Below, one piece after another: positions 12,192 through 21,289 of a stretch of DNA of 64,000 nt. A program made the translations under genes and the position numbers. The DNA is taken from contig CM070876.1 in assembly GCA_036365515.1 (NCBI GenBank), positions 108,031,310 to 108,095,309 on the forward strand. The letters are read 5' to 3'. The stretch comes from Torymus aiolomorphi. Its lineage: Eukaryota; Arthropoda; Insecta; Hymenoptera; Torymidae. Numbering within the stretch: position 1 is the stretch's first letter; each line of letters starts with the position of its first letter. Below the pieces are notes generated by a model. That model was given only the letters and a program-made list of their open reading frames with translations, had not been told where the DNA came from and searched no databases.

Positions 12192-12728
12192 TTATATAAA
12201 TGCTTTACATGTTTGAACAAACGAGCCAGCGCCCTTGGAAATAATGCTGGGGAAATTGTTCGCACGACGGAGTCTTTTTCGGTGATTTTTTCTTTTTACA
12301 TTTTCATAAAATTTTGCGGCCAGTGCGTCGTTTACATGTGAATCACGTGATAAGACGTTACAAAACGCACGTAAAGTGCGACCGATACACATATAGCAAA
12401 GAAACATAATACAATATTCGCCGCAAACTTTAGAATTAACACTCTGCAGTTTCCTCTCGTTCCACTTGAAGCTTGCGCAATTTCTTCGAAGTCGATCGAT
12501 ATGATGTCGTGACACAGGGACGAATCTATAGCTATCGAAATATGTTCCTTTTGCATTTTTGTCTATGTAGAATGCCACCCAGTGGGATCCAGGCTTATCT
12601 GAGGTATCGACATTGGTTACAACAGCGGCTGGAAGACTCAAGCTTCTGGGGATGTGATCGGCTGCGTATACACCTATCGAGTTTGCTCTGAGGCCACTAA
12701 TGGCCCTCGTGATTTGTTTCGTATTCAT
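12192..12728 (-). CDS. Adenain-like cysteine protease, Polinton/adintovirus type
   Basis: This intact 178-aa frame has the adenovirus-protease (peptidase C5, ULP1-fold) layout. His49 lies in GSHWVAF, Asp65 in YFDSY, Gln95 in KLQSVN and Cys102 in VCGEYC. The His-acid gap (16) and the Gln-Cys gap (7) agree with the known family. Length is close to the usual 180-210 aa. Such proteases mature the capsids of adenoviruses, Polintons/Mavericks and adintoviruses. Its ATG overlaps the stop of the upstream MDY-family gene by four bases (ATGA, 12725-12728), which suggests one transcript. A Lys/Arg-rich tail (VKRKNHRKRLRRA) may bind DNA. All catalytic positions are kept and no break is seen, so it could still encode active enzyme. 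Confidence 0.8.
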   Translation of the reverse strand: MNTKQITRAISGLRANSIGVYAADHIPRSLSLPAAVVTNVDTSDKPGSHWVAFYIDKNAKGTYFDSYRFVPVSRHHIDRLRRNCASFKWNERKLQSVNSKVCGEYCIMFLCYMCIGRTLRAFCNVLSRDSHVNDALAAKFYENVKRKNHRKRLRRANNFPSIISKGAGSFVQTCKAFI

Positions 12729-13465
12729 TTTGCGTTTTCGCTAAATGTGAAATATGTGCTGCTGTCGCTGTCACTTGCTATTTCTGGGGCCACATCCGTC
12801 TCGTCGCGGCCGTCGTCGTTCTGCTCCTCCTCCTCCTCCTCCTCAGTGGACTGCTCGCTGCCCGCGTGAAAACGGAGTAATTTTTTGCGCTGCTTCTGCT
12901 GATACTGATGAAGTGCAGTGTAGAACATTTGACTTTGTACTTGGTCTTTGTTGAACAGCTTCCACTCTTCGGGTAGTATAGAGCGCATCCACTTTTTTAT
13001 TTGGTGCGCCTTGTAGAGCGCGCAAAAATCTTGTTTATTTTTAATCCTCTGAGTCGCGTGCGTAGAACATACCAGCACGTCAGAAAACATGTTGTTGAGT
13101 TTTCCGAACGTCGGCGAGTCATATTTTTCTAAATTACATATGTTTCGACCGAGTAAAGATTCCAGGTACCAGGCCTTCTCCTCGCCGCGAACGTAAATCC
13201 GTCTTGCTGCTCTTGCGATACTGAAGAGATAACGATATAGCTGTCTGAATGATACTTCGCCCTCGAACCAGTTAATACCGTGAATATCGACAGCGCAGTA
13301 GGAATTTTTATTTTTTACGTCTTCGGGCAGCTCGATGAAATTGCACGGTGCTTGTACAATCCAGTGGTCGACAATGGGTTTCTGTAGGCAAATGATCGCC
13401 ACCTCCTTTGGTAAAAACTTTCTTTCAGTGTATCGAAACCCTTGTATATCCACGACGTAATCCAT
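12725..13465 (-). CDS. 'MDY-VD-QGF' family protein, virus-linked, unknown function
   Basis: The frame opens at 13549, but the likely start is the ATG at 13465, where the conserved MDYVVDIQGF begins. The 28 residues before it look like translated GC-rich leader. About 246 aa. Features in order: the N-terminal motif, LPKEVAIICL, a central region with RAARRIYVRGEEKAWYLESL, a CSTHATQRIKNKQDFCALYK stretch with paired Cys/His residues, and an acidic tail with a Glu run (EEEEEEE). The second copy on the plus strand at 16241 shares the start motif, the 'K..(F/Y)V.G...WLE' motif and the Cys-His region. Both sit beside capsid genes. I recall no assigned function. An RNase H/exonuclease-like fold is only a guess. 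Confidence 0.7.
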   Translation of the reverse strand: MDYVVDIQGFRYTERKFLPKEVAIICLQKPIVDHWIVQAPCNFIELPEDVKNKNSYCAVDIHGINWFEGEVSFRQLYRYLFSIARAARRIYVRGEEKAWYLESLLGRNICNLEKYDSPTFGKLNNMFSDVLVCSTHATQRIKNKQDFCALYKAHQIKKWMRSILPEEWKLFNKDQVQSQMFYTALHQYQQKQRKKLLRFHAGSEQSTEEEEEEEQNDDGRDETDVAPEIASDSDSSTYFTFSENAK

Positions 13466-13560
13466 TATACGTGTGTGCGTAGCGAGCGCCGAGAGAAAAG
13501 TGAGGCTTGAGGGCGCCGCCTGCTTCCTCTTGAGTCCTCGTCCCCCCACCTTTTTAACGA

Positions 13561-13863
13561 CTAGGCACTAAAATCGGATAATATTTGGCGGGTGGAGTCT
13601 ATTTCGAGAACGTTATCGTACTCGGCATAAACAACGCAATTTATTGTGCTTGTTGGAGCCGACTCAAACCCCACCTCTATGCGAAAGCTACCCGAGCGAA
13701 CGAGATTCCAATGCGAGGCGCAGTGGGCCGATAAATCGGGTGTGAGATCGAAAGCCGTGAGAAAGTAGTCCAGTGAATAGTTGAAACGGTTTATGCCAAG
13801 ACCCTCGTTGAGGAAATGTATACCTGTGCCCGAGTAGAGGGTTTGAAATGCATCTATAAACAT
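13561..13863 (-). pseudogene. C-terminal 100 aa of a Polinton-type major capsid protein (F54H12.2-like)
   Basis: The frame covers only the end of the protein. FDLTPDLSAHCASHWNLV, SFRIEVGFESA, INCVVYAEYDNVLEID and a terminal DFSA match the C-terminal pattern of insect and cnidarian 'F54H12.2-like' proteins, which are recognised as Polinton/adintovirus double-jelly-roll capsid proteins of roughly 400-500 aa. The N-terminal three quarters are absent. At 13864-13875 the minus-strand gene meets a plus-strand protease fragment that is itself cut at its N-terminus, so this is a rearrangement junction. It stops 98 bases before the likely start of the MDY-family gene on the same strand. The family call is from memory of the pattern, not a search. 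Confidence 0.65.
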
Positions 13864-13874
13864 ACTATCGTTAG

Positions 13875-14114
13875 CAGCAATCCGCTATAGTTAATCTTGA
13901 TGACGCTAGCGGCCCTGGGACACATTGGGTTGCATATAGAGAAAGAGGCAAAAATGTTATATATTTCGATAGTTATGGCGATCTCCGACCACCTTTAGAT
14001 TTAATATTATACCTCGGAGTAGACGAAGTTAAATATAATCATGAAAGATATCAAGATTTTGACACATACAATTGCGGTCACCTCTGTCTAAAATTCTTGT
14101 GTGGGGCTATATAA
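13875..14114 (+). pseudogene. Adenain-like protease fragment, N-terminus lost
   Basis: An open stretch of 79 codons without a start codon, between TAG 13872-13874 and TAA 14112-14114. It shows THWVAY (His), IYFDSYG (Asp), then YQDFDTYNCGHLC, where Gln lies seven residues before the Cys, as in adenovirus-type proteases. The family normally has about 45 residues before the His motif. Here only about 15 remain, because the fragment begins at the junction with the minus-strand capsid remnant. It is a different gene from the protease at 12192-12728: opposite strand, AT-richer, and different around each catalytic residue. The stop overlaps a TATATAA motif serving the next gene. Confidence 0.75.
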
Positions 14115-14116
14115 GT
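14107..14116 (+). promoter_or_regulatory. TATA box, penton-like gene
   Basis: GCTATATAAG lies 42-49 bases before the ATG at 14158 and overlaps the stop of the protease fragment. Similar TATATAAG motifs precede three other plus-strand starts in this cluster. Confidence 0.55.
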
Positions 14117-14157
14117 AGAGGCGGGGGAAACATTATCTCATTCTGATTTAAGCTGTC

Positions 14158-14766
14158 ATGGAAGGTTCATTAACTCTGACACTTTCAGGTACATCTTCTA
14201 CACCAGAAGCACAGTATTTTCCACCAATCGAGTTATTGCCAAATAAAAATTACGTTTTAGGGCTTGTTGAACTTTTAACATTTAATTCAATCCCCAATAT
14301 AGATAGTAACAATAATAAGTTTTACGTAGGTGGAAACGTTGTCCCTCTTCCAGTAGGAAGTTACGAAATTGAGGATATTGACAAATTCCTTCGTAAAAAA
14401 TTAGCGCACAACGACATTACTTTCAATTTAAAGCCTAATAATAATACTCTTCGCTGTACAATCAAGTGTAGTTAGTCTATAGATTTTCGACCTGAAAATT
14501 CACTAAGTCATCTACTGGGCTTTGAGAGTCGAGTGTAATATCACTTCAGGAGCATACATAAACGACAAAAAAGTACACACGATACACGAGTTTTTCCCTG
14601 CAGTACCTCCGGGGTATAAAATCATCGAAGTTCCCTCGTACGTCATTTACCTACCGATTGTCGTAAAGCGTATCTTTTACAAGTACGTATCGTCGATCAA
14701 GACGGGGATTTAGTAAATTTCCGCGGAGAAGTTATAACTATAAGATTGCATATTCGTCAATCATAA
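14158..14766 (+). pseudogene. Penton-like (single jelly-roll type) capsid protein, broken
   Basis: The first frame (14158-14475) starts MEGSLTLTLSG and holds YFPPIELLPNKNY, SIPNIDSNNNKFYVGG and SYEIEDIDKFLRKKL, a beta-rich pattern of a protein widespread in insect and cnidarian Polinton-like loci and taken as a minor capsid or penton candidate. Breaks: an in-frame TAG at 14473-14475 with the same frame resuming ([13 protein letters not shown]); an apparent internal deletion with frame change near 14530; continuation with [19 protein letters not shown]; another frame change near 14670; and the true stop at 14764-14766, which overlaps the next ATG. The intact parent would be about 230-240 aa. 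The function is inferred from context and family, not shown. Confidence 0.6.
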
Positions 14767-14912
14767 TGAGAATCGTTTACAACAAAAACTATATAAGCAG
14801 AGAAATATGCCCACAACGCATCAGTCATCAACCAACTGTGAAGGCGCTAACACGTCAGAGCATAAAAAAACTAAAAAGTCTAGGATTAAAAGTAGTACTT
14901 GGTGGAAAATAA
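14766..14912 (+). CDS. Small basic ORF, 48 aa, coupled to penton-like gene
   Basis: The ATG (14766-14768) overlaps the stop of the preceding frame as TAATG, a layout of linked genes. The 48-aa product is strongly basic (LTRQSIKKLKSLGLKVVLGG at its end), with several Arg, Lys and His residues and no membrane segment. It lies between penton-like and capsid genes and ends 30 bases before the capsid ATG. Small basic virion proteins occur at such positions in adenovirus-related elements, but similarity to any named protein is not established. It is the only intact frame of the plus block. Confidence 0.5.
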   Translation: MRIVYNKNYISREICPQRISHQPTVKALTRQSIKKLKSLGLKVVLGGK

Positions 14913-14942
14913 CTTGTATCATCTTTTGCTGCTTTCAAGAAA

Positions 14943-16165
14943 ATGGAAGAAATTCTAAGCATACAAACACCTGTAACTTTCGATGAATCCGTAGCGCACT
15001 ACGAGGTTCACGCTCACCAACCGTATACAGCGACATTTAACAACAGCGATGAAATACGTATATCTATTCAACATCAAGATTTATGTCTCTTACCTTCTCG
15101 CAGTGCATTACATATCTGCGGGCGATTGGTTAAAACTAATAGTACCCCCACTACAAATACAAAGCTTGTGAATAATGCCATTTGCTATTTATTTGAAGAA
15201 ATCAGATATGAGTTGAATGCTATTGAGATAGACAAGTGCAAAAATGTTGGTTTAACCACTCTCATGAAAGGTTGGGTTTCACTCAATCCCACTCAGAGTT
15301 TTATGATTGAAAATGCAGGCTGGATCGATGTAGAGGAAACACAAAAGATAATCGATGATGCTGGTTACTTCAATGTATCGATTCCATTGAGCCTAATTTT
15401 TGGTTTCGCAGAGGACTATCGTAAAATTGTAGTAAATGCAAAGCATGAACTCGTTCTCATGAGATCGAGAAACGACTTATACGCCATTAAACAAACAACT
15501 ATAAGAGTAGACAATGCAGAGGATTACGAGGACTTTAATGTTGAAATAACTAGAATCGAATGGCTAATGCCATATGTAGTTGCATCGAACTCTAATAAAA
15601 TTCACCTACTAGATTTTGTTGGGAAAGATCGTCCTATTGCCATGAGTTTTTGCACATTGGAATTGTACGAGTATCCACTACTTCCGATTACATCGAGACA
15701 GGTATGGACTGTTAAAACATCAAATCAACTTGAAAAACCACGCTTTGTCATCTTAGGTTTTCAAACTAATAGAAAAGATCGAAGAGCTGCAAATGCTAGT
15801 CAGTTCGATCATTGCAATCTTACGAATGTAAAACTCTTTCTCAATTCTCAGTCATATCCGTATGGCAATCTTAACCTCGATGTGAATCGTAATCAATTTG
15901 CCATGCTCTACGATATGTACGCTAATTTTCAAAATTCATACTATGGCAAAGATCCAGAACCTATGTTGAAAAAGTCGCAATATCCACTTACATACCGCTA
16001 ATAGTGATAGACTGCTCAAAACAAAACGAATCCTTAAAGAGCGCCCCTGTAGACATTCGTCTGGAATTTGAAGCAAAGAAAAATGTTCCTGTTGGAACTT
16101 CAGCCTACTGCTTGATCTTGCACGATCGCATAGTTCAATATAGCGGCGACGTGCAGAAACTTTAA
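14943..16165 (+). pseudogene. Double-jelly-roll-type major capsid protein, one frameshift
   Basis: The frame 14943-16001 (352 aa) begins MEEILSIQTPVTFDESVAHY and contains SDEIRISIQHQDLCLLPSRS, YELNAIEIDKCKNVG, MPYVVASNSNKIHLLDFVGK and LNLDVNRNQFAMLYDMYANF. It is a full-length-looking, beta-rich capsid-type protein, seen in many insect genomes beside adenain-like proteases. Close to the C-terminus the frame slips by one base near 15993-16000. Another frame then reads LIVIDCSKQNES to a stop at 16163-16165, adding about 55 residues. Apart from this slip it is intact. Its C-terminal region is analogous to the remnant at 13561-13863, so the two blocks carry separate capsid lineages. Exact family placement needs a profile search. 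Confidence 0.65.
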
Positions 16166-16169
16166 GGAG

Positions 16170-16177
16170 TATATAAG
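16170..16177 (+). promoter_or_regulatory. TATA box, second MDY-family gene
   Basis: TATATAAG lies five bases after the capsid stop and 64-71 bases before the ATG at 16241. It repeats the spacing seen before the penton-like gene. A further TATATAAG at about 14790-14797 lies 146-153 bases before the capsid ATG. Confidence 0.5.
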
Positions 16178-16851
16178 GTGAGCGAGCCTCCAGCTCCTCG
16201 TCATTCGTCATTTGGAATTCGAAGCGAAATTTTGTACAGCATGGACTACGCAGTGGATATGCAGGGCTTTAAAAAGCCTGGCAATGATTTCGTTTTGAAA
16301 GAGTTGGCTTTCGTGTCTCTCAACGACGACGATGTGCCAGTAGTGCACCTCTTCAAACCACCGTTTCCTTGGCGAAAACTTACAGACAAGTACAAACGTG
16401 AAAATTTGTGGTTAGAATTTTGCTATCATGGATTATCGTGAAATAGTGGTGATTATGACTATACTGAAATTGAAAACATTGTTCAAGATGCATTCAAAGA
16501 TGCTAAAAGAATTTTCGTGATTGGTGAAATAAAAAAGTTGTGGTTAGAACGTTTTAATTTTAATGTTACTGATACCAACGAAATGAACTATCCATCTTTC
16601 GACTATCCAAGATCAGTGACTTTATGTACTAACCACAATGGAGCGTGCAAAACTACTTGTTCCCTGTACAATGTAAAGCGCATGAAAAAATTTTACCTTA
16701 AGTATCCCAGATATACGTAGTGGAGAGTCTCGTGCGAGCAGTCGTAGTATCAACACGTGTTTACGTTTAGCTACCGATTCGACTATCTAACTGATTTAAA
16801 TCGCGTGTGTAAAGTTCGCTATTGGTGTTGGTTGATATAATCAACACCAAA

Positions 16852-18071
16852 ATGCTTGAAACTATGGGGTCAAAAGATCACCAAACCCCAGATAAATATA
16901 CAAAGTGGCAGCAAGTTAATAATTCCAAAAAAAGGGATAGAAATAGTCCAGAAAACCAAGTGAGAGAACCTAAGCAATTTAAAATTACTGATTACTGGCT
17001 GAATAACCCAATTACCACAAATAACAAGTTCGATGCTCTAACTAAAGTGAAAGATATTACAAGCCCTTCATTGGATGACAGAGAGGCCGAAAACAAACAA
17101 ACAGCACAAAACCATCTACAAAAATCACCTCCCATTTTTGTTAGCGGAGTCAGTGTTATAAAACCACTGATAGATTTACTAAATGAAATAGCTAAGAATA
17201 ATTATACTATAAAAGTTTTGCCGAACAATGAAGTTAAAATTCAGCCAAGCTCCTCGGAAAAATTCATACCAATTGTAGAAGCTTTGAAGAAAAAAATACC
17301 AAATTTCATACCTTTCAAAGAAAACAAGACAGAAGCTTTAAAGTAGTCTTGAGGAATATGCACCCTTCGACTGATACAGCAGAAATCCAAGAGGAAATTG
17401 AAAAACTTGGCCATAAAGTTAGGAATATAACGAACATTAAACACAACACAATGAAAGTTCCGTTACCGCTATTCTTTATAGAATTAGAATCCAACGACCA
17501 AAACAAAACTATATACAAGGTAAACAGACTACTAAATACTGTAGTGATTTTTGAGCCGTTGAGAAAAAAGCGAGATATACCTCAATGCACAAATTGTCAG
17601 GGCTATAACCATACCAAAAATTACTGTTATAAACAACCAGTATGTGTTAAGTGTGCAAGGAATCATGCAACAAACGAATGTCCAATCAAAGAAAAAATTA
17701 AAGAAGTGAAGTGTGCAAACTGTGAGGGTAACCATCCAGCTAGCTACAAAGGCTGTGAAGTTAGGAAACAATTGCATCAGAAATTCTTTCAAACACTGAG
17801 GCCGAAAGAAATAAATCAAACTTCAATGCCCACAAAAAACACCGGTGATATAAGTACGGTAAGGCCCAACGTTACTTTTGCGCAAGCAGCTAAAGAGAGA
17901 CATAATATTTCCGACTCATCAAAACAAACAATAGAAGCACAAGCAACAACAGATGTTACAAATGTAAATATAAACTCTAATAAAATAGAAGAAATGATGA
18001 TTCACTTGATGAATCGTATGGATACAATGCTAAATTTGCTTTCCACGTTATTAAATAAATTAGGGAATTAA
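16852..18071 (+). pseudogene. LINE ORF1, Gag-like RNA-binding protein, one frameshift
   Basis: The first ATG is at 16852 (MLETMGSKDHQ). The N-terminal 165 residues are hydrophilic and low in structure. A frame change near 17330 separates this part from the second (17349-18071). The second part starts with the PRE_C2HC-like region (RNMHPSTDTAEIQEEIEK and IFEPLRKKRDIPQC) and three Cys-rich knuckles: CTNCQGYNHTKNYC, CVKCARNHATNEC and CANCEGNHPASYKGC. A helical C-terminus follows. Such proteins coat LINE RNA and have chaperone activity. The frameshift would make a truncated product. Confidence 0.8.
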
Positions 18072-18073
18072 AA

Positions 18074-20747
18074 ATGTTAAATATAGCCATATGGAATGCT
18101 AACGGCTTAAGTCACAGGTTACTCGAAATAAAGAACTTTTTACAGATCCATAATATAGACGTGATGTTAATTTCAGAAACGCATTTTACTATTAAAAATT
18201 ATTTTAAACTTCCATACCACGAAGTGTATGATACAAAACATCCTGATGGAAAAGCACACGGTGGTACAGCCATAATAATAAAAAAATGCCTAAATCATTT
18301 TGAAAATGAAAAATATAGTGAGAAATTTCTACAAGCTACTACAATAACAATTACGGAAAGAAAAGGACCCATAACACTTTCAGCAGTATATTGCCCACCG
18401 AAATACAGCATCAGTAGTGAAACATTTCAAAAATTTTTTGAGAATCTGGGAAATAGATTCATAGCCGGAGGTGACTATAATGCGAAACATCCATGGTGGG
18501 GCTCAAGGTTATCAACTCCAAATCCAAAAGGTAGAAATCTGTATGAGGTAATACGAAACAAAAATTATAATGTAGCATCAACTGGTGAACCAACATACTG
18601 GCCTTCAGACGTAAACAAAACCCCAGATCTTATTGATTTTGCCGTTACATACGGAATAAATCCAAGGTATATTACTGCGAAATCCTGCTTGGATCTATCA
18701 TCTGATCACTCACCAATATTACTTCAAGTAAATGCTGAAATGGTCATTTCACCAAAAAATACTAAATTGTATAACAAAAAAACAAACTGGAATGTATTTA
18801 AAACATACATCAATGATCATCTTAAGTGCAACGTTCCACTAAAAAATAATGATCAGCTGGAAGATGCTATTGAAAACTTTAACAAACTTATACATGTGGC
18901 CGTAGACGTAGCAACTCCATCAAACAGTTCGCAAACCAAAAACACCAGTTAGATATTCCACCTTTTATAGCAAAAAAAATCAAAGAAAAAGCACACTTGC
19001 GTCGAATATGGCAGAAAAGTAGAAGAAAGGAAGATAAAAAGAAAGTGAACTGTGCAAATAATGAACTGAAAAAGCTATTGGCAATGGACAAAAATATCAG
19101 CATACAAAAATATCTGGAAGGTTTGTCCTCATCAGAAGCCAGCGATTACTCGTTATGGAAAGCCACCAAAAAAATTACAAGGCCACAAAATCCAATAATT
19201 CCCATCAGATTACCTGATGGTAAATGGGCCAGGACTGAAAAAGAAAAAGCGAGAACTTTTGCCCTGCACTTCAGTAAAGTCTTCGATGAGCCCGAACAAC
19301 TGATAAATAATGAAGAAGAATTAAAACTGCTGCAGATCGAGAACACTCAGGAACATGTAATAAAAAAATTCAAGAATTCAAAGTAAAAGAAGTAATATCC
19401 ATGATTAAAAATCTCAAAACTAAAAAGGCTCCAGGCTACGATAGTATTGACGGTCACATACTTAAAAATATACCTCTAAAAGCAATCAGATTCATCACCA
19501 TTCTAATAAATTCCAGCCTACGTTTAGAACACTTTCCAGACCAATGGAAAGTTGCCCAAATAATTTTGATACCCAAACCGGGTAAAGATCACAATCTGGT
19601 ATCTTCTTACAGACCCATCAGCTTATTATCAATCATCTCAAAAATCTTTGAAAAACTTTTAGCCAATCGTATTAACAAAATAATACTGGAGAAAAAACTT
19701 ATTCCAAATCATCAATTTGGCTTTCGGAACAAACATGCCACCATCGAACAAGTAAACAGAATTACAAATAAAATTAGAAATGCATTCGAGAGAAAGAAAT
19801 ATTGCTCAGCAGCATTCTTAGATGTATCACAAGCATTTGATAAAGTTTGGCATAAAGGACTATTGTTCAAACTGAAAAAACACTTACCAGCTGAATATTA
19901 CAATTTATTAAAATCATACTTGAGTAATAGATCTTTTCAAATAAAAATAAACACCACTGTTTCAGAACTTTATAATATCAAAGCTGGGGTCCCTCAAGGA
20001 AGTGTACTAGGACCTATTCTTTACTTAATTTATACATCCGATCTACCTACTTCAACGAATTTAACCTTAGCAACGTATGCAGATGATACAGCTATAATGG
20101 CGTGTAACTCGAGCGCAAAGACTGCTTCTCAAAAACTTCAAAATTATCTAAATGTTGCACAAGATTGGTATAAAAAATGGAGGATAAAAATAAATGAAGA
20201 AAAATCAACACATGTTACCTTCACGCTTCGCAAAGAAACCTGCCCCTCAGTCTACTTAAATGGAAAAGTAATACCACGTAACGATAGCGTTAAGTATCTT
20301 GGAATGCATCTGGATAGAAGATTAACGTGGAGAACACACATATGGACTAAGCGAAAACAGCTAAATTTGAAGTTTAAGAAAATGTACTGGTTGCTCGGAA
20401 AAAACTCGAAACTGACTGTTGACAATAAATTACTAATCTACAAAAGCATTTTGAAACCAGTCTGGACGTACGGTACACAACTTTGGGGAACAACTTCAAA
20501 TAGCAATGTGGAAATACTCGAACGATTTCAATCAAAAGTTTTAAGAAGTATAGTTAATGCTCCCTGGTTTGTTCCTAATGAATTAATTCAAAAGGACCTC
20601 CAAATCCCTACGGTTAAAGAAGAAATAAGCTCTTTTCATAACAGATATAAAGATAGATTAACAAATCATCCAAATATTCTAGCTACAAACATACTACAAG
20701 AAACACTCAAAACTACTAGATTAAAGAAGTATAAAACTATCAAATAA
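18074..20747 (+). pseudogene. LINE ORF2, AP-endonuclease and reverse transcriptase, two frameshifts
   Basis: The start ATG is two bases after the ORF1 stop. The first frame (18074-18952) is an apurinic-endonuclease-like domain: NANGL, SETHF, GGDYNAKHPWWG and SSDHSPI supply the expected metal and catalytic residues. A frame change near 18945 leads to a linker frame (to 19386), and a second near 19370 leads to the reverse transcriptase frame (19401-20747). There [51 protein letters not shown] and TYADDTAIM mark fingers and palm, with catalytic YADD intact, then a thumb (KYLGMHLDRRLTWRTHI). A terminal linker with 'LWGTTSNSN' closes it. Enzyme cores are intact but no single frame joins them. Confidence 0.9.
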
Positions 20748-20980
20748 AAAACGTAAAACCTGGTTTTTTTCCTATGTGAAACAACTGTATAATGAGTATT
20801 TACTGCTGAGTGAATATTCGCATCATGATTCTTTTAAAAAAATGTATAACCTGCACTTATTGTTTATGTTAACAGATTGTGTATAAATAAATTTAAAAAA
20901 AAAAAAAAAGAAAAAAAAAAAAAAAGTATCCCAACATGGAGTGGGAAGACGTTATGGAGTGGAAAGACATAGGAGAATAA

Positions 20981-21066
20981 AATTTGAGGGGTAATGGAGG
21001 GGTTGATAGACAGGTAGAGCCTCACAGGATGGGAGCGAGGTGGGGCTCCTATCCCCCTTCAAATTT
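20981..21066. other. Hairpin directly after the MDY-family stop
   Basis: 'aaatttgagggg' just after the stop at 20980 is complementary to 'cccccttcaaattt' ending near 21066, with further pairing inside (gagcc/ggctc). It may be a small MITE or a transcript-end structure. Only the inverted symmetry is seen. Confidence 0.45.
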
Positions 21067-21137
21067 TTTTTAATAGTTACCTAGCTGCCCGCTAAGTGGC
21101 GGCGGTACTCCTGCAAGCAGTCAGTTGAGGCATGGGT

Positions 21138-21242
21138 TATATATAAGCGTGAGCAACAACAACTGATACAAAACGATACAAAAAAGTCAGAGTGGAAAAA
21201 ATGTACAGAAAAATTTTCCACAAACACCCATTCTTTCCCTGA
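21138..21242 (+). promoter_or_regulatory. TATA box and 13-codon start of a truncated next gene
   Basis: TATATATAAG at 21138-21147 lies 54-63 bases before ATG 21201. The frame reads MYRKIFHKHPFFP and stops at 21242. The spacing copies that of the penton-like and MDY-family starts, so this may be the head of the next viral gene, broken early. Nothing recognisable follows before the GC-rich stretch at 21290. Confidence 0.3.
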
Positions 21243-21289
21243 ACAAAAGGGTTATAAAAAATTCTAAATGTTTATTAGTAGATAGGCTT

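Larger units (their letters stand above)
16710..20923 (+). mobile_element. Full-length jockey-clade-like LINE with poly(A) and 10-bp target duplication
   Basis: A 4.2-kb non-LTR retrotransposon, bounded by AAGTATCCCA at 16700-16709 and 20924-20933. It has a 5' leader of about 140 bases, two consecutive ORFs spaced by two bases, a short 3' UTR and an A-rich tail (20895-20923, one G inside). ORF1 has zinc knuckles; ORF2 has endonuclease and reverse transcriptase. The frames have few breaks (one in ORF1, two in ORF2), so this is a fairly recent arrival. The jockey label rests on ORF1 zinc-knuckle layout and the ORF2 domain order. Confidence 0.9.
16241..20980 (+). pseudogene. Second 'MDY-VD-QGF' protein: nonsense codon plus LINE insertion
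   Basis: I place the start at the ATG 16241 (MDYAVDMQGFKKPGNDFVLK). Two events broke this gene. A TGA at 16439-16441 interrupts it just after YHGLS, and the same frame then continues (SGDYDYTEIENIVQDAFKDA, RIFVIGEIKKLWLERF, LCTNHNGACKTTCSLYNVKR). At 16700-16709 (AAGTATCCCA) a jockey-like LINE has entered. The same ten bases recur at 20924-20933 after its poly(A), and the gene's frame resumes there, in phase, for a further 18 or so codons with several Trp/Glu/Asp residues to a TAA at 20978-20980. The Cys/His cluster may bind zinc. It is paralogous to the protein at 12725-13465. Function unknown. Confidence 0.75.
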
